64,000 nucleotides of DNA, taken from contig NZ_JACHMO010000001.1 of the NCBI RefSeq assembly GCF_014205015.1, forward strand, positions 7,874,001 to 7,938,000, written 5' to 3'. The position numbers and the translations under genes were made by a program. The notes under the pieces were generated by a model. The model did not search any database. It was not told the origin of the DNA and saw only the letters and a list, made by a program, of their open reading frames with translations. Within the stretch, counting starts at the first letter, position 1. Every line of letters begins with the position of its first letter. This document shows positions 42,344-51,752 of this stretch, one piece after another. Origin of the DNA: Saccharothrix ecbatanensis. GTDB lineage: Bacteria > Actinomycetota > Actinomycetes > Mycobacteriales > Pseudonocardiaceae.

Positions 42344-43795
42344 GTGGCGGAAACTCTGGTGTGGGGGACGGGGCGCGCGAAAGCCGTCCTGGCCACGACG
42401 ATCCTCGGCTCCGGCATGGCGATGCTCGACAGCACCATCGTCAACGTCGCCCTGCCCCGCATCGGCGCCGAACTCGAAGCGTCCGTCGCGGGCCTCCAGT
42501 GGATCCTCGACGGCTACCTGCTGGCCCTCGCCTCCCTGATCCTGATCGCCGGCTCGCTCGGCGACCGCTACGGCCGCCGCCGGGTCTTCGTCTTCGGCGT
42601 CGTCTGGTTCGGCGCCGCCTCCCTGCTCTGCGGCCTCGCCCCGACCACCGAACTCCTGGTCGCCGCCCGCGTCCTGCAAGGCATCGGCGGCGCGCTGCTC
42701 ACCCCCGGCTCGCTCGCCATCCTCCACTCCGCCTTCGCCAAAGCCGACCGCGGCCGGGCCATCGGGGCCTGGTCCGGGCTCGCCGGCGTCGCCACCGCGA
42801 TCGGCCCGCTGCTCGGCGGCGTCCTCGTCCAGGCCTGGTCGTGGCGGCTCGCGTTCCTGATCAACCTGCCGTTCGCGGTCGTCTGCGTGTGGCTCGCCCG
42901 CCGCCACGTCCCCGAATCCCGCGACGAGTCCCTCACCGGCCACCCCGACGTCCTCGGCTCCGTCGTCGGGGCACTCGGCCTCGCCGGCGTCACCGGCGCA
43001 CTGGTCGAAGCTCCCGTCCGAGGCGCCGACCCGCTGGTCATCACGGCGGCCGTCGTCGGCGTGTCAGGGCTGACCGCGTTCGTCCTGCTCCAACTCCGCG
43101 GCCGGGAACCGCTGGTGCCGCCGAGCCTGTTCGCCGACCGCACGTTCGTCCTGTCCAACGCCCTGACGTTCCTCGTCTACGCGGCGCTCGGCGGCGTCAT
43201 GGTGCTCATGGTCCTGCAACTCCAGGTGTCGCTGCACTACCCGCCGACCATCGCCGGGCTCGCCAGCGTCCCGATCACGCTCCTTCTGCTGGCGCTGTCC
43301 GCGAAATCCGGGAGCCTGGCCCAGAAGTTCGGGCCGCGCGCCCAACTCGTCGGAGGTCCGATCCTGATCGGCGTCGGCATGCTGATGCTGCGGTCGGTCG
43401 TGCCGGGCGCCGGCTACTGGACCGGCGTCCTCCCCGGCCTGCTGGTGTTCGGCCTCGGCCTCGCCGCGGTGGTCGCGCCGGTGACGGCGACCGTGCTGGC
43501 CGCCGCCCCGGACCGGCACGCGGGCATCGCGTCGGGCGTGAACAACGCGGTCGCCCGCACCGGAAGCCTGGTCGCGGTGGCCGTCCTGCCCGCGGTCGCG
43601 GGGCTGACCGGCGCCCAGTACGCCGACCCGACCGCGATGACCCGCGGCTGGCAGACGGCGCTGCTGGTGTGCGCGGTGGCGTCGGTGATCGGCGGTCTGA
43701 TGGCGCTCGGTGTCGACAACCGGGTCCTCGAAACCGCCACGGAGCACCACGACCCGCACAGCTGCCCGGTCGACGGCCCGCCCGCACGCACCTGA
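42344..43795 (+). CDS. MFS transporter, DHA2 drug exporter family
   Basis: A 483-residue protein with 14 predicted helices. The DHA2 signatures are LDSTIVNVALPRIG in helix 1, the motif A-like GSLGDRYGRRRVF, and antiporter motif C as GAWSGLAGVATAIGPLLGG. It probably exports drugs or metabolites against protons. GTG at 42344 with GGAG upstream is chosen; an upstream GTG at 42296 would add a tail of little similarity. Codons at the 3' end fall in 15-bp repeats. Convergent with the dehydratase. Confidence 0.9.
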   Translation: MAETLVWGTGRAKAVLATTILGSGMAMLDSTIVNVALPRIGAELEASVAGLQWILDGYLLALASLILIAGSLGDRYGRRRVFVFGVVWFGAASLLCGLAPTTELLVAARVLQGIGGALLTPGSLAILHSAFAKADRGRAIGAWSGLAGVATAIGPLLGGVLVQAWSWRLAFLINLPFAVVCVWLARRHVPESRDESLTGHPDVLGSVVGALGLAGVTGALVEAPVRGADPLVITAAVVGVSGLTAFVLLQLRGREPLVPPSLFADRTFVLSNALTFLVYAALGGVMVLMVLQLQVSLHYPPTIAGLASVPITLLLLALSAKSGSLAQKFGPRAQLVGGPILIGVGMLMLRSVVPGAGYWTGVLPGLLVFGLGLAAVVAPVTATVLAAAPDRHAGIASGVNNAVARTGSLVAVAVLPAVAGLTGAQYADPTAMTRGWQTALLVCAVASVIGGLMALGVDNRVLETATEHHDPHSCPVDGPPART

Positions 43796-43842
43796 CCGGC
43801 ACGCACCTGACCGGCAAGCACCTGACCGGCAAGCACCTAGAG
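43784..43842. repeat. 15-bp tandem repeats across the MFS stop codon
   Basis: Three full and one partial unit of GCACGCACCTGACCG or GCAAGCACCTGACCG span the end of the MFS gene; the first unit supplies its TGA. The array ends at the stop of the convergent dehydratase. Confidence 0.8.
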
Positions 43843-44760
43843 GTACCGGGCGAACACCTCCGGGTCGACGTTCCCGCCGGACAGCACCGCGACGGTCCTG
43901 CCCGGGAACGTCGCGCCGAGGTACGCGGCGAGCGTCACCGCGCCGCTGGGCTCCACCACCAGCCGCGCCTGCCGCGCCAACCGGCCGACGGCGTCGCCGA
44001 TCTGCTCCTCCGACACGGTCACGATGTCGTCCACGTACGCCCGCATGTGCGCGAACGTCAGCTCGGACGGCTCGGCCCGCAGCCCGTCCGCCACGGTCCG
44101 GACCCGGTCGTCGGCGGACCACCGGACGAGCGTCCCGGCCCGCAGCGACTCGGCCGCGTCACCCGCCAGCTCCGGCTCCACCCCGACCACCCGCGTGGAC
44201 GGGCTCAGCGCCTTCACCGCCGTCGCCACCCCGGAGATCAACCCACCGCCGCTCACCGGCACGAGCACCGTGGTCACGTCCGGCAGGTCGGCCACCACCT
44301 CCAGCCCCACGGTGCCCTGACCGGCGATGACGTCGGGGTGGTCGAACGGCGGGATCAGCGTCGCGCCGCGCTCCACCACCAGCTCCGCCGCCCGCGACTC
44401 GCGCAGCGCCATCGGCACCTCGATCACCTCGGCGCCGTGCGACCGGGTCGCGTCGACCTTCACCCGCGGCGTCGTGTCGGGCACGACGATCACGGCGGGC
44501 ACGCCGAACAGCTTCGCCGCGTACGCGACGGCCTGCGCGTGGTTGCCGCTGGAGTAGGCGACGACGCCGCGGGCCCGCACGTCCTCGGGCAGCCGCGCCA
44601 ACGCGTGGTAAGCGCCCCGGATCTTGAACGCGCCGACCGGCTGGAGGCTCTCCGGCTTGAGCCACAGCCCGTCGTCGAACCTCAGCAGCGGCGTGCGCAC
44701 CGCGGCGTCCTTCACGATGTCCGCGGCGGCCTGGATGTCGGCGATCGTGACGAGTTCCAT
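43837..44760 (-). CDS. Threonine/serine dehydratase-like PLP enzyme
   Basis: A 307-residue fold-type II PLP enzyme. Lys46 in GAFKIRGA forms the Schiff base, SSGNHAQ binds the substrate carboxylate, VSGGGLISG binds the phosphate and LSGGNVDP is near the C-terminus. The short length without an ACT domain suggests catabolic threonine/serine dehydratase or serine racemase-type activity. ATG at 44760 with GAGG upstream is preferred over GTG at 44775. It is not linked to an amino-acid operon here. Confidence 0.88.
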   Translation of the reverse strand: MELVTIADIQAAADIVKDAAVRTPLLRFDDGLWLKPESLQPVGAFKIRGAYHALARLPEDVRARGVVAYSSGNHAQAVAYAAKLFGVPAVIVVPDTTPRVKVDATRSHGAEVIEVPMALRESRAAELVVERGATLIPPFDHPDVIAGQGTVGLEVVADLPDVTTVLVPVSGGGLISGVATAVKALSPSTRVVGVEPELAGDAAESLRAGTLVRWSADDRVRTVADGLRAEPSELTFAHMRAYVDDIVTVSEEQIGDAVGRLARQARLVVEPSGAVTLAAYLGATFPGRTVAVLSGGNVDPEVFARYL

Positions 44761-45018
44761 GCCGACGATCCTCACCCCCGCGGCGGTGTGACATCTACAC
44801 GGGGGCTACCGGAACTCCTCCTGCGTCACCCGCACGGGGCAAGAACATTCACACGTACGGGGCGTTGCAAACCCCAATCCGTCACTTCTGTGAAACCGCC
44901 CGAATCGGTGATCGACTCACTACCTTGAGTGAGAGTTAACAGTCAAACGCTACACAGCGCAGTCAACCCGGCGTGTGCTGTGACACACTTCGCCCTCAGA
45001 TGGCCTGAACCGTAATAG

Positions 45019-45034
45019 GTAACAGAGCCATAAC
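45019..45034 (+). promoter_or_regulatory. MtrA-like direct repeat in the protease leader region
   Basis: GTAAC-AGAGCC-ATAAC resembles the loose MtrA direct-repeat motif with 6-nt spacing. It lies 50 bp before the small ORF and 245 bp before the protease. The 44761-45083 gap has no other gene. Confidence 0.25.
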
Positions 45035-45083
45035 GTCGCTCGAACGGGTGAGTACTGGTCGGTAGATGACGGGAGGAGGGCCC

Positions 45084-45209
45084 ATGCGGAAGTCGCGAGC
45101 CCTGTCCTTGCCGTGCGTGACCGTGCCACCGGAGACCCGGGCGACGATTCGGGCGAGAAGTAATGGGGTGGGGCGACCCCTGCCGCCGCCCCACCACCCG
45201 TCCCCCTAG
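45084..45209 (+). CDS. Small ORF (41 codons) in the protease leader
   Basis: ATG at 45084 has GGGAGGAGGG directly upstream, among the best ribosome sites in the window. The frame runs 41 codons to TAG: MRKSRALSLPCVTV, then basic and finally Pro/His-rich (PPPHHPSP). No signal peptide or family is recognised. Its 3' part overlaps a hairpin and a second hairpin follows before the protease gene. It may be a leader peptide that couples translation to downstream expression, a small protein, or chance. Confidence 0.45.
   Translation: MRKSRALSLPCVTVPPETRATIRARSNGVGRPLPPPHHPSP
45167..45195 (+). promoter_or_regulatory. Leader hairpin 1 upstream of the protease
   Basis: The perfect 9-bp arms GGTGGGGCG and CGCCCCACC enclose an 11-nt loop and lie inside the last third of the small ORF, where a translating ribosome would melt them. 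Confidence 0.6.
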
Positions 45210-45213
45210 AGCC

Positions 45214-45246
45214 CCCGAGAGCGGTCCCTGCAACCAGGCTCTCGGG
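45214..45246 (+). promoter_or_regulatory. Leader hairpin 2 upstream of the protease
   Basis: The perfect 9-bp arms CCCGAGAGC and GCTCTCGGG enclose a 15-nt loop, 5 bp past the small ORF stop and 33 bp before the protease ATG. It could be an attenuator or a 5' stabiliser. Confidence 0.6.
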
Positions 45247-45278
45247 TTCCCTGCACCCGAAGATGAGGGAGACGCCTA

Positions 45279-46445
45279 ATGAACCGCACGAGTGCGGCCC
45301 GCCTTGCCACGGCCGTCCTGCTGGCCGCCGGCACGGCTACAGCTCTCAGCGTACCGGCCCACGCGGCACCCGCCGCGCCCCATGCGGGAAGCGCGGCCGA
45401 CACGGAGAGCTACCCGGCCGAGTTGCTCCAGGCGGTGGAACGCGACCTGGGCCTGTCCGCCGATCAGGCCCGCGTCCGTCTGGCCAACGACGCCAGGTCG
45501 GGTGACGTCGAGAACCAGGCCCGCGGCGTCCTCGGCGACGCGTTCGCCGGCGCGTGGATCGACTCGGCGACCGGGAGGATGACCGTCGGTGTCACCGACG
45601 CGGCCAAGGCCGACGCGGCGCGCGCCGCCGGCGCCGACGTCAAGGTCTTCCCCCACTCGCACCGCAAGCTCACCGACGCCAAGGCCGCGCTGGACACCCT
45701 GTCCGCGCCGGCGTCCATCACCGGCTGGCGGGTCGACGACGCGTCCAACACGGTCGTCGTCGAGGTCAACCGCATCACCCGCGACGCGGCGGCCGACAGC
45801 TTCCTGGCCACCGCCTCGTCGTTGAGCCCGGCGGTCCGCGTGGTGGAGGTCGCGGAGTCCCCGACGACCCTCTACGACACGCGCGGCGGTGACGCGTTCT
45901 ACATGGGCGGGCGCTGCTCGGTCGGCTTCTCGGTCACCGCGGGCGGTTACGTGACGGCGGGCCACTGCGGCCGTGTCGGCACCGTCACCCAGGGCTACAA
46001 CCGGGTCACCTCGGGCTCGTTCGCGGGCTCGTCGTTCCCGGGCAACGACTACGCCTGGGTGCGCACGAACTCCAGCTGGACCTCGCGTCCGTGGGTCAAC
46101 CGCTACAACGGCACCAACGTCGTGGTGAAGGGCTCCTCGGTGGCCGCGAACGGCGCCACGATCTGCCGCTCCGGCTCCACCACGGGCTGGCGCTGCGGCA
46201 CGGTGCAGGCCAAGAACCAGACGGTCAACTACGGCTCGTCCGGCATCGTGTACGGCCTGACGCGGACCACCGCGTGCGCCGAGCCCGGTGACTCCGGCGG
46301 CTCGTGGGTGGCGGGCACCGGCTTCGGCCAGGCCCAGGGCGTGACCTCCGGCGGGTCGGGCAACTGCTCGTCCGGCGGCACGACCTTCTTCCAGCCGGTC
46401 AACGAGATCCTGGGCGCCTACGGCCTGCGCCTCGTGATCGGCTGA
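45279..46445 (+). CDS. Secreted S1 serine protease (streptogrisin/alpha-lytic type)
   Basis: A 388-residue preproprotease. The signal peptide (about residues 1-30, ending AHAAPA) is followed by a propeptide of about 165 residues that folds the enzyme. The mature chymotrypsin-like domain begins near residue 200 (YDTRGGDAFYMGG). The triad is His229 (VTAGHCG), Asp257 (GNDYAWV) and Ser339 (EPGDSGGSW). Paired Cys residues flank the His and Ser as in streptogrisins. ATG at 45279 follows a GAGGGAGA ribosome site. It is likely a secreted nutrient-scavenging protease. Confidence 0.95.
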   Translation: MNRTSAARLATAVLLAAGTATALSVPAHAAPAAPHAGSAADTESYPAELLQAVERDLGLSADQARVRLANDARSGDVENQARGVLGDAFAGAWIDSATGRMTVGVTDAAKADAARAAGADVKVFPHSHRKLTDAKAALDTLSAPASITGWRVDDASNTVVVEVNRITRDAAADSFLATASSLSPAVRVVEVAESPTTLYDTRGGDAFYMGGRCSVGFSVTAGGYVTAGHCGRVGTVTQGYNRVTSGSFAGSSFPGNDYAWVRTNSSWTSRPWVNRYNGTNVVVKGSSVAANGATICRSGSTTGWRCGTVQAKNQTVNYGSSGIVYGLTRTTACAEPGDSGGSWVAGTGFGQAQGVTSGGSGNCSSGGTTFFQPVNEILGAYGLRLVIG

Positions 46446-46495
46446 CCGACGGAGTCAGGCGCGCGGTCGTCCCTGCGGGCCGCGCATCGCATCAA

Positions 46496-46530
46496 GAACA
46501 CCCCCTGGGCGAACAGTCCAGGGGGTGTTC
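46496..46530. terminator. Terminator between the protease and the dioxygenase
   Basis: A 13-bp perfect stem, GAACACCCCCTGG with its complement, encloses a 9-nt loop and is followed by CCTTTG. It serves the convergent protease and dioxygenase genes. Confidence 0.85.
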
Positions 46531-46546
46531 CCTTTGTTCGCGGGGG

Positions 46547-47317
46547 TCAGGCGAACTGCACGGAACGTTTGGACAGCCCGTACCAGAAGCCGTCGACGGT
46601 GGTCGTGGCCTCCTGCGCGGCGCTCGCGCCCAGCGACACGAACAGCGGCGCGAAGTGCTCGGTGCGCGGGTGCGCGATGCCGGCGGCCGGAGCCTTGCGC
46701 TGGAAGTCGAGCAGCGCGTCCACGTCGCCGTCGGTCAGCGCCCGGCCCGCCCAGTCGTCGAACTCGGCCGACCACGACGGCGGCTGGTAGTCCGGGCCGG
46801 CGGACATGTCCACGCAGCTCAGGTTGTGCGTCATGAACCCGCTGCCGACGATCAGCACGCCCTGGTCGCGCAGCGGGGCCAGCTTCCGGCCCACGTCGAA
46901 CAGGTCGCGCGGGTCGAGGCTGGGCATGGACATCTGGAGCACCGGGACGTCCGCCTCGGGGAACATCTCCTTCAGCGGCACGTAGGCGCCGTGGTCCAGG
47001 CCGCGCCGCTCGTCGTGCGCCACCGGCTGGTCGAGCAGCCTGGTGACGTCCGCCGCGAGCTCCGGCGCGCCCGGCGCCTCGTACGTGACGTCGTAGTAGC
47101 GCTGGGGAAAGCCCCAGAAGTCGTACGTCAGCGGCACGGTGGTGGTCGCGCCGAGGGTGAGCGGGTCGTTCTCCCAGTGCGCGGAGACGATGAGGACCGA
47201 CTCCGGACGCGGCAGCGTCGCGGACCACGACTTCAGCTCGCCGGTCCACCGCTCGTCGTCGGCCAGCGGGGGCGCCCCGTGGCCCAGGTACAGCACAGGC
47301 ATCGCACGGTCAGGCAT
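46547..47317 (-). CDS. Extradiol ring-cleavage dioxygenase, DODA/LigB type
   Basis: A 256-residue class III extradiol dioxygenase, similar in plan to E. coli YgiD (DOPA 4,5-dioxygenase). Metal-binding His13 lies in LYLGHGAP and His47 in VSAHWEND; further His residues occur in GLDHGAYVPL and MTHNLS. The ATG at 47317 overlaps the thiE stop by one base, and GTG at 47320 would overlap by four, so it is translationally coupled to thiE. No other catechol pathway genes are nearby; substrate unknown. Confidence 0.87.
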   Translation of the reverse strand: MPDRAMPVLYLGHGAPPLADDERWTGELKSWSATLPRPESVLIVSAHWENDPLTLGATTTVPLTYDFWGFPQRYYDVTYEAPGAPELAADVTRLLDQPVAHDERRGLDHGAYVPLKEMFPEADVPVLQMSMPSLDPRDLFDVGRKLAPLRDQGVLIVGSGFMTHNLSCVDMSAGPDYQPPSWSAEFDDWAGRALTDGDVDALLDFQRKAPAAGIAHPRTEHFAPLFVSLGASAAQEATTTVDGFWYGLSKRSVQFA

Positions 47318-47976
47318 CACATGGACGACTGTACGCTTTCTAGTTGAACTTTCAACCAGGCTGCCGCCGCACGCGGGTCCGCCGCCTCCGTGATGGCGCG
47401 CACGACGACCACCCGGTCCGCGCCCGCCGCCAGCACCTCCGACAGCCGCTCCCGGTCGACGCCGCCGATCGCGAACCACGGCCGGTCCGTCGTGCCACTG
47501 GTCGCGCGCACCAGGTCCAGGCCCGGCGCGGGACGTCCCGGCTTGGTCGGCGTCGGCCAGCACGGCCCGGTGCAGAAGTAGTCCACGCCCGGTTCCACGG
47601 CCGCCGCCCGTGCCTGCTCCACGTCGTGCGTCGACCGGCCGATCACCACGTCGTCACCGAGGATCCGGCGCGCGACGGACACCGGCAGGTCGTCCTGCCC
47701 CAGGTGCAGCACGTCCGCGTCCACGGCCAGCGCCACATCCGCCCGGTCGTTCACCGCGAGCAGCGCGCCATGCCGCGCGCACGCCTCGGCGAGGACTTCC
47801 AGCGCGGCGATCTCCTGCTTCGCTTCGAGTCCTTTGTCGCGCAACTGCACGATGTCCACACCGCCCGCGAGCGCCGCGTCCGCGAACTCCGCGAGGTCCG
47901 GGCGCGTGGGCGTGCAGAGGTAGAGCCGCGCGTCGGCGAGCCGCCGCCTGATCTGCGTTCCGTCGAGTCCTGGCAC
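47317..47976 (-). CDS. thiE: Thiamine-phosphate synthase
   Basis: A 219-residue TIM-barrel enzyme that joins HMP-pyrophosphate and thiazole phosphate to thiamine phosphate. [39 protein letters not shown] and FAIGGV are the expected motifs. GTG at 47976 is chosen; the upstream reading continues into the divergent leader and lacks similarity. It is divergent from thiOSG and, unlike them, has no TPP riboswitch on its own strand. Confidence 0.94.
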   Translation of the reverse strand: MPGLDGTQIRRRLADARLYLCTPTRPDLAEFADAALAGGVDIVQLRDKGLEAKQEIAALEVLAEACARHGALLAVNDRADVALAVDADVLHLGQDDLPVSVARRILGDDVVIGRSTHDVEQARAAAVEPGVDYFCTGPCWPTPTKPGRPAPGLDLVRATSGTTDRPWFAIGGVDRERLSEVLAAGADRVVVVRAITEAADPRAAAAWLKVQLESVQSSM

Positions 47977-48025
47977 GGGCCGCACGGTAACCGTCCCGCC
48001 GTTTCGTGCGCTACGGTGGAGACGG

Positions 48026-48117
48026 TCCGCACGGGAGCCTGGAACACACCGGGCTGAGAGGGAGCGTGGTTCGCTCCGACCGTCGAACCTGATCCGGGTC
48101 ATGCCGGCGCAGGGAGC
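48026..48117 (+). promoter_or_regulatory. TPP riboswitch (THI element) before thiO
   Basis: The conserved pieces ACGGGAGCC, CGGGCTGAGAGGGAG, GTCGAACCTGATCCGGGTCATGCCGGCG and CAGGGAG are present in order. The last piece is the ribosome site of thiO, so TPP binding should block translation start. Confidence 0.93.
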
Positions 48118-49121
48118 GTGAGTGCCTTGGCAATGCGAGTGACCGTCCTCGGCGGTGGTGTCATCGGCCTGTCCGCGGCCTGGTACGCGGCACGCGCCGG
48201 GTTCCACGTCGAGGTCGTGGACCGTGATTCACCACACGGCGGCTCGTGGGTCGCGGGCGGGATGCTCGCCCCCGTCACCGAAGCCTGGCCCGGCGACGAG
48301 AACGTGCTGGCGCTCGGCGTCGAGTCTTTGGAGCTGTGGCCCGAGTTCGCCCGCGAGCTGGGGGTGGAGCTGAGTCCGGTGGGGACGTTGGCGGTGGCCG
48401 TCGACCGGGCCGATGTCGAGGTGCTGGACCAGTTGTGCGCCTACCTGGCCCGGATGGGTCGTTCCGCGACCCGGCTGACCGGACGTGAGCTGCGCGCGTT
48501 GGAACCCGGCCTGGGGACGGTCCGAAGTGGACTGTCCGTGCCGGGGGACCTGGCCGTGGACAACAGGGTTCTGCTGCGCGCCTTGCGTGAGGCGTGTGCC
48601 GGCAGTGGCGTGGTGTTCGTTGCGGAGTCCGCCGTGGACCCCGACGTGACGATCATCGCGGCCGGGGCGTGGAGCCGTGACCTGCACCCGTCGCTGCGTG
48701 ACGTGATCCGGCCGGTGAAAGGCGAGATCCTGCGCCTGGGCGCGCGCCCCGGAGCGCTTCCGCCGCCACGGCACACGATCCGCGCCCACGTGTCCGGCCG
48801 ACCCGTCTACATGGTGCCGCGCGAAGGCGGGTTCGTGCTCGGCGCCACCCAGTACGAAGCCGGGTTCGACGGCGACGTCACCGTCGGCGGCGTCCGCGAC
48901 CTGCTCCGCGACGCCGAAGTCGTGTGGCCGGGGATCGCCGAGTACGCGCTGGTCGAGACCGCCGCCGGGTTCCGCGCCGGCAGCCCCGACAACGCGCCGG
49001 TGATCGACTGGCTGGAACCGGGGGTGCTGGCCGCCACCGGCCACCACCGCAACGGTCTGCTGCTCGCACCCGTCACCGCACGACGGGTGCTCACCCTGCT
49101 CCGCGAAGGAGGAAACAGCCG

Positions 49122-49125
<4 letters not shown>
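48118..49125 (+). CDS. thiO: Glycine oxidase ThiO
   Basis: A 335-residue FAD-dependent amino-acid oxidase that makes the iminoglycine for the thiazole ring. The Rossmann motif [55 protein letters not shown] and [13 protein letters not shown] are diagnostic. GTG at 48118 lies directly after the riboswitch ribosome site; ATG at 48133 is an in-frame alternative. It is coupled to thiS by a GTGA overlap. Confidence 0.94.
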
Positions 49126-50079
<954 letters not shown>

Positions 50080-50141
50080 TTGCCACGCACGGCATGATGG
50101 ACGCTTCGTCAACTGTGTCCGTCTGCTCGAGGAGGAGTGCC

Positions 50142-50573
50142 GTGACGGCCGACCAGGTCGAGGACGCCACCGCCCGGCTGTACCTCGCGATCGGCAGGCT
50201 ATCCCGGCTGCTGCGGCGGACCGGGTCACCCGGCCTCGGTCCCGGCGCGGTGTCCGCGCTGGCCACGTTGGCGCGGTGCGGTCCCATGCGGTTGGGCGAC
50301 CTCGCCGCCAAGGAAGGCGTCGCCCCGCCCACCCTCTCCCGAATCGTGGCCGCTTTGGTCGAGTCCGGGTATGTGCGGCGCGAACCTGATCCGCAGGACG
50401 GGCGGGCTTGGCTGGCGACGCCGACGCCGGAGGGTGTGACGATGGTGTCGGGGGTGCGGTCGGCGCGGGTGCGCGAGTTGCAGCGGCGGATCGAGCAGAT
50501 GACGCCGGAGCACAGGGAGGCGCTGGTCAACGCGCTGCCGGCATTGGAGGAACTGGTCGGCGAGGTCAGCTGA
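50142..50573 (+). CDS. MarR-family transcriptional regulator
   Basis: A 143-residue winged-helix regulator. LYLAIGRLSRLLRR opens the dimer region, PMRLGDLAAKEGVAPPTLSRIVAALVES is the recognition part and DPQDGRAWLATPT the wing with the conserved DxRxxxxxLT-like pattern. GTG at 50142 has GGAGG 7 nt upstream. It lies 62 bp after thiG and could be read through from it. Ligand and targets are unknown. It is followed by the long palindromic element. Confidence 0.88.
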   Translation: MTADQVEDATARLYLAIGRLSRLLRRTGSPGLGPGAVSALATLARCGPMRLGDLAAKEGVAPPTLSRIVAALVESGYVRREPDPQDGRAWLATPTPEGVTMVSGVRSARVRELQRRIEQMTPEHREALVNALPALEELVGEVS

Positions 50574-50646
50574 CCGACTCTTAGGTGCTTTGAACTCTTA
50601 GGTGCTTTGAACTGCTTTGAACTGCTTTAAGGGCGAAAGATTAAGA
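50574..50646. repeat. AT-rich short direct repeats before the palindromic element
   Basis: Copies of CTTAGGTGCTTTGAACT and shorter GCTTTGAACT repeat head to tail. Comparable repeats of CTTGTGATCT(T/C)TCCG flank the other side (51168-51210). Confidence 0.6.
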
Positions 50647-51168
50647 GCGTCCTCGCCGGACGGGCAGATCAGCAGGATGACCGGGTCGGGCGGTTGTGCG
50701 CCGGTCTCGTCGTCGGTCCGGGCTTCGTGCCATCCCGCCGACCTCCACAAGGGCAACCACACGTGTCAAGGGGGGCGCCCGCAGTGAACGATGAGGCATT
50801 GGTGGACGACGCCCCCCTTGACACGCGCGGTAGGGCTGCGCCAGGTCGGCGGGATGACACGAACCCCTCCTTTGGAAAAGGGCCGCGCGCTGAACGGATC
50901 GGGCGTCCCGGGGCGGCGATGTGGTCACCTACCGGTGTTCTCTCAAACCAGGGGTTCGTGTCATCCCGCCGACCTGGCTTTGCCCTACCGCGCGTGTCAA
51001 GGGGGCTGTGCGGCGTTGCCTCATCGTTCACTTCGGGCTGCCCCCTTGATGCGTGTGGTAGCCCGGAGGGAGGTCGGTGGGATGACACGAAGCCCGGACC
51101 AACGACGAGACCGGCGCACAACCGCCAAACCCGGTCATCCTGCTGATCTGCCCGTCCGGCGAGGACGC
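50647..51168. repeat. 522-bp near-palindromic element with nested inverted repeats
   Basis: The arms 50647-50868 and 50950-51168 are inverted copies, identical over the outer 40 bp and highly similar throughout, around an 81-bp centre. Each arm has its own inverted repeats: TTCGTG(C/T)CATCCC with GGGATGACACGAA, and GTCAAGGGGG with CCCCCTTGACA flanking AGTGAACGATGAGGCA. Long open frames on both strands encode nearly the same peptide (RRPG-ALPRVSRG, PLDTRGRA-PGRRDDTNP), a consequence of the symmetry. It lies between convergent marR-type and VanZ-like genes. Confidence 0.9.
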
Positions 51169-51717
51169 TTGTGATCTTTCCGCTTGTGATCTCTCCGCTT
51201 TTGATCTTTTCAAAGCCGCCACCAGCACCCCCGACACCACCGCCAGCACCACAGCCGCCATCGCGCCGATCGTGTTGTTGTAGAGGTCCTGCTCCTCGCA
51301 CACCCCGATCCCGGTGGCCGCCTGCACCAGCTCCACCCCGCCGCTGAACAGCCCCGACACCACGAACACCGCGAACGGCCGCCGGCAAGCCACCGTGGCG
51401 AAGAACGCGAACGGCGCCAGCATCAGCAGGTTCAGCCGCTCCCGCGACCCCGCCAGCGAGAACCCGTTCCCGACGCACCGCCCGACCGGGTCGGTGGTGA
51501 TGAGCGTGAACGACCCACCCGCCCGCGCCAGCGTGACCGCCAACGCCAACGCCAGCCCGCACCCCGCCAGCACGGCCGGGGTCGCGGGCCACCGGCGCCA
51601 CCGCGCGACCGCGAATCCGGCCGCACCCAGCACCAGCGAACCCCCGACCAGCGTCGCGACGGTCTCCGGTTGGCTCAGCACCCACTCGGCGACGTCCACG
51701 TCCTGTCGTGCGCTCAT
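51028..51717 (-). CDS. VanZ-like membrane protein with a repeat-derived C-terminus
   Basis: A 229-residue protein with four or five hydrophobic helices. The late part, GLFSGGVELVQAATGIGVCEEQDLYNNTIGA, has the VanZ-type pattern in which an acidic ELxQ helix precedes a D-x-x-x-N-T-x-G helix. The last 47 residues or so, from SPDGQISRMTGF to the stop, are encoded within the palindromic element, and the preceding KAERSQAERSQ by its flanking direct repeats. The native end therefore seems displaced. ATG at 51717 is chosen; 51783 would overlap thiD. It follows thiD by 35 bp. Confidence 0.7.
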   Translation of the reverse strand: MSARQDVDVAEWVLSQPETVATLVGGSLVLGAAGFAVARWRRWPATPAVLAGCGLALALAVTLARAGGSFTLITTDPVGRCVGNGFSLAGSRERLNLLMLAPFAFFATVACRRPFAVFVVSGLFSGGVELVQAATGIGVCEEQDLYNNTIGAMAAVVLAVVSGVLVAALKRSKAERSQAERSQASSPDGQISRMTGFGGCAPVSSLVRASCHPTDLPPGYHTHQGGSPK

Positions 51718-51752
51718 GAACCGCAAGACGCGCCGACCCCACCCCGGTGGGC

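Noticed and set aside
50694..51146. 150-codon open frame across the palindromic element, and its mirror on the minus strand
   Set aside because: Both frames follow from the symmetry and high GC; the peptides are Arg/Pro/Gly-rich, have no ribosome site and repeat the same motif on each strand.
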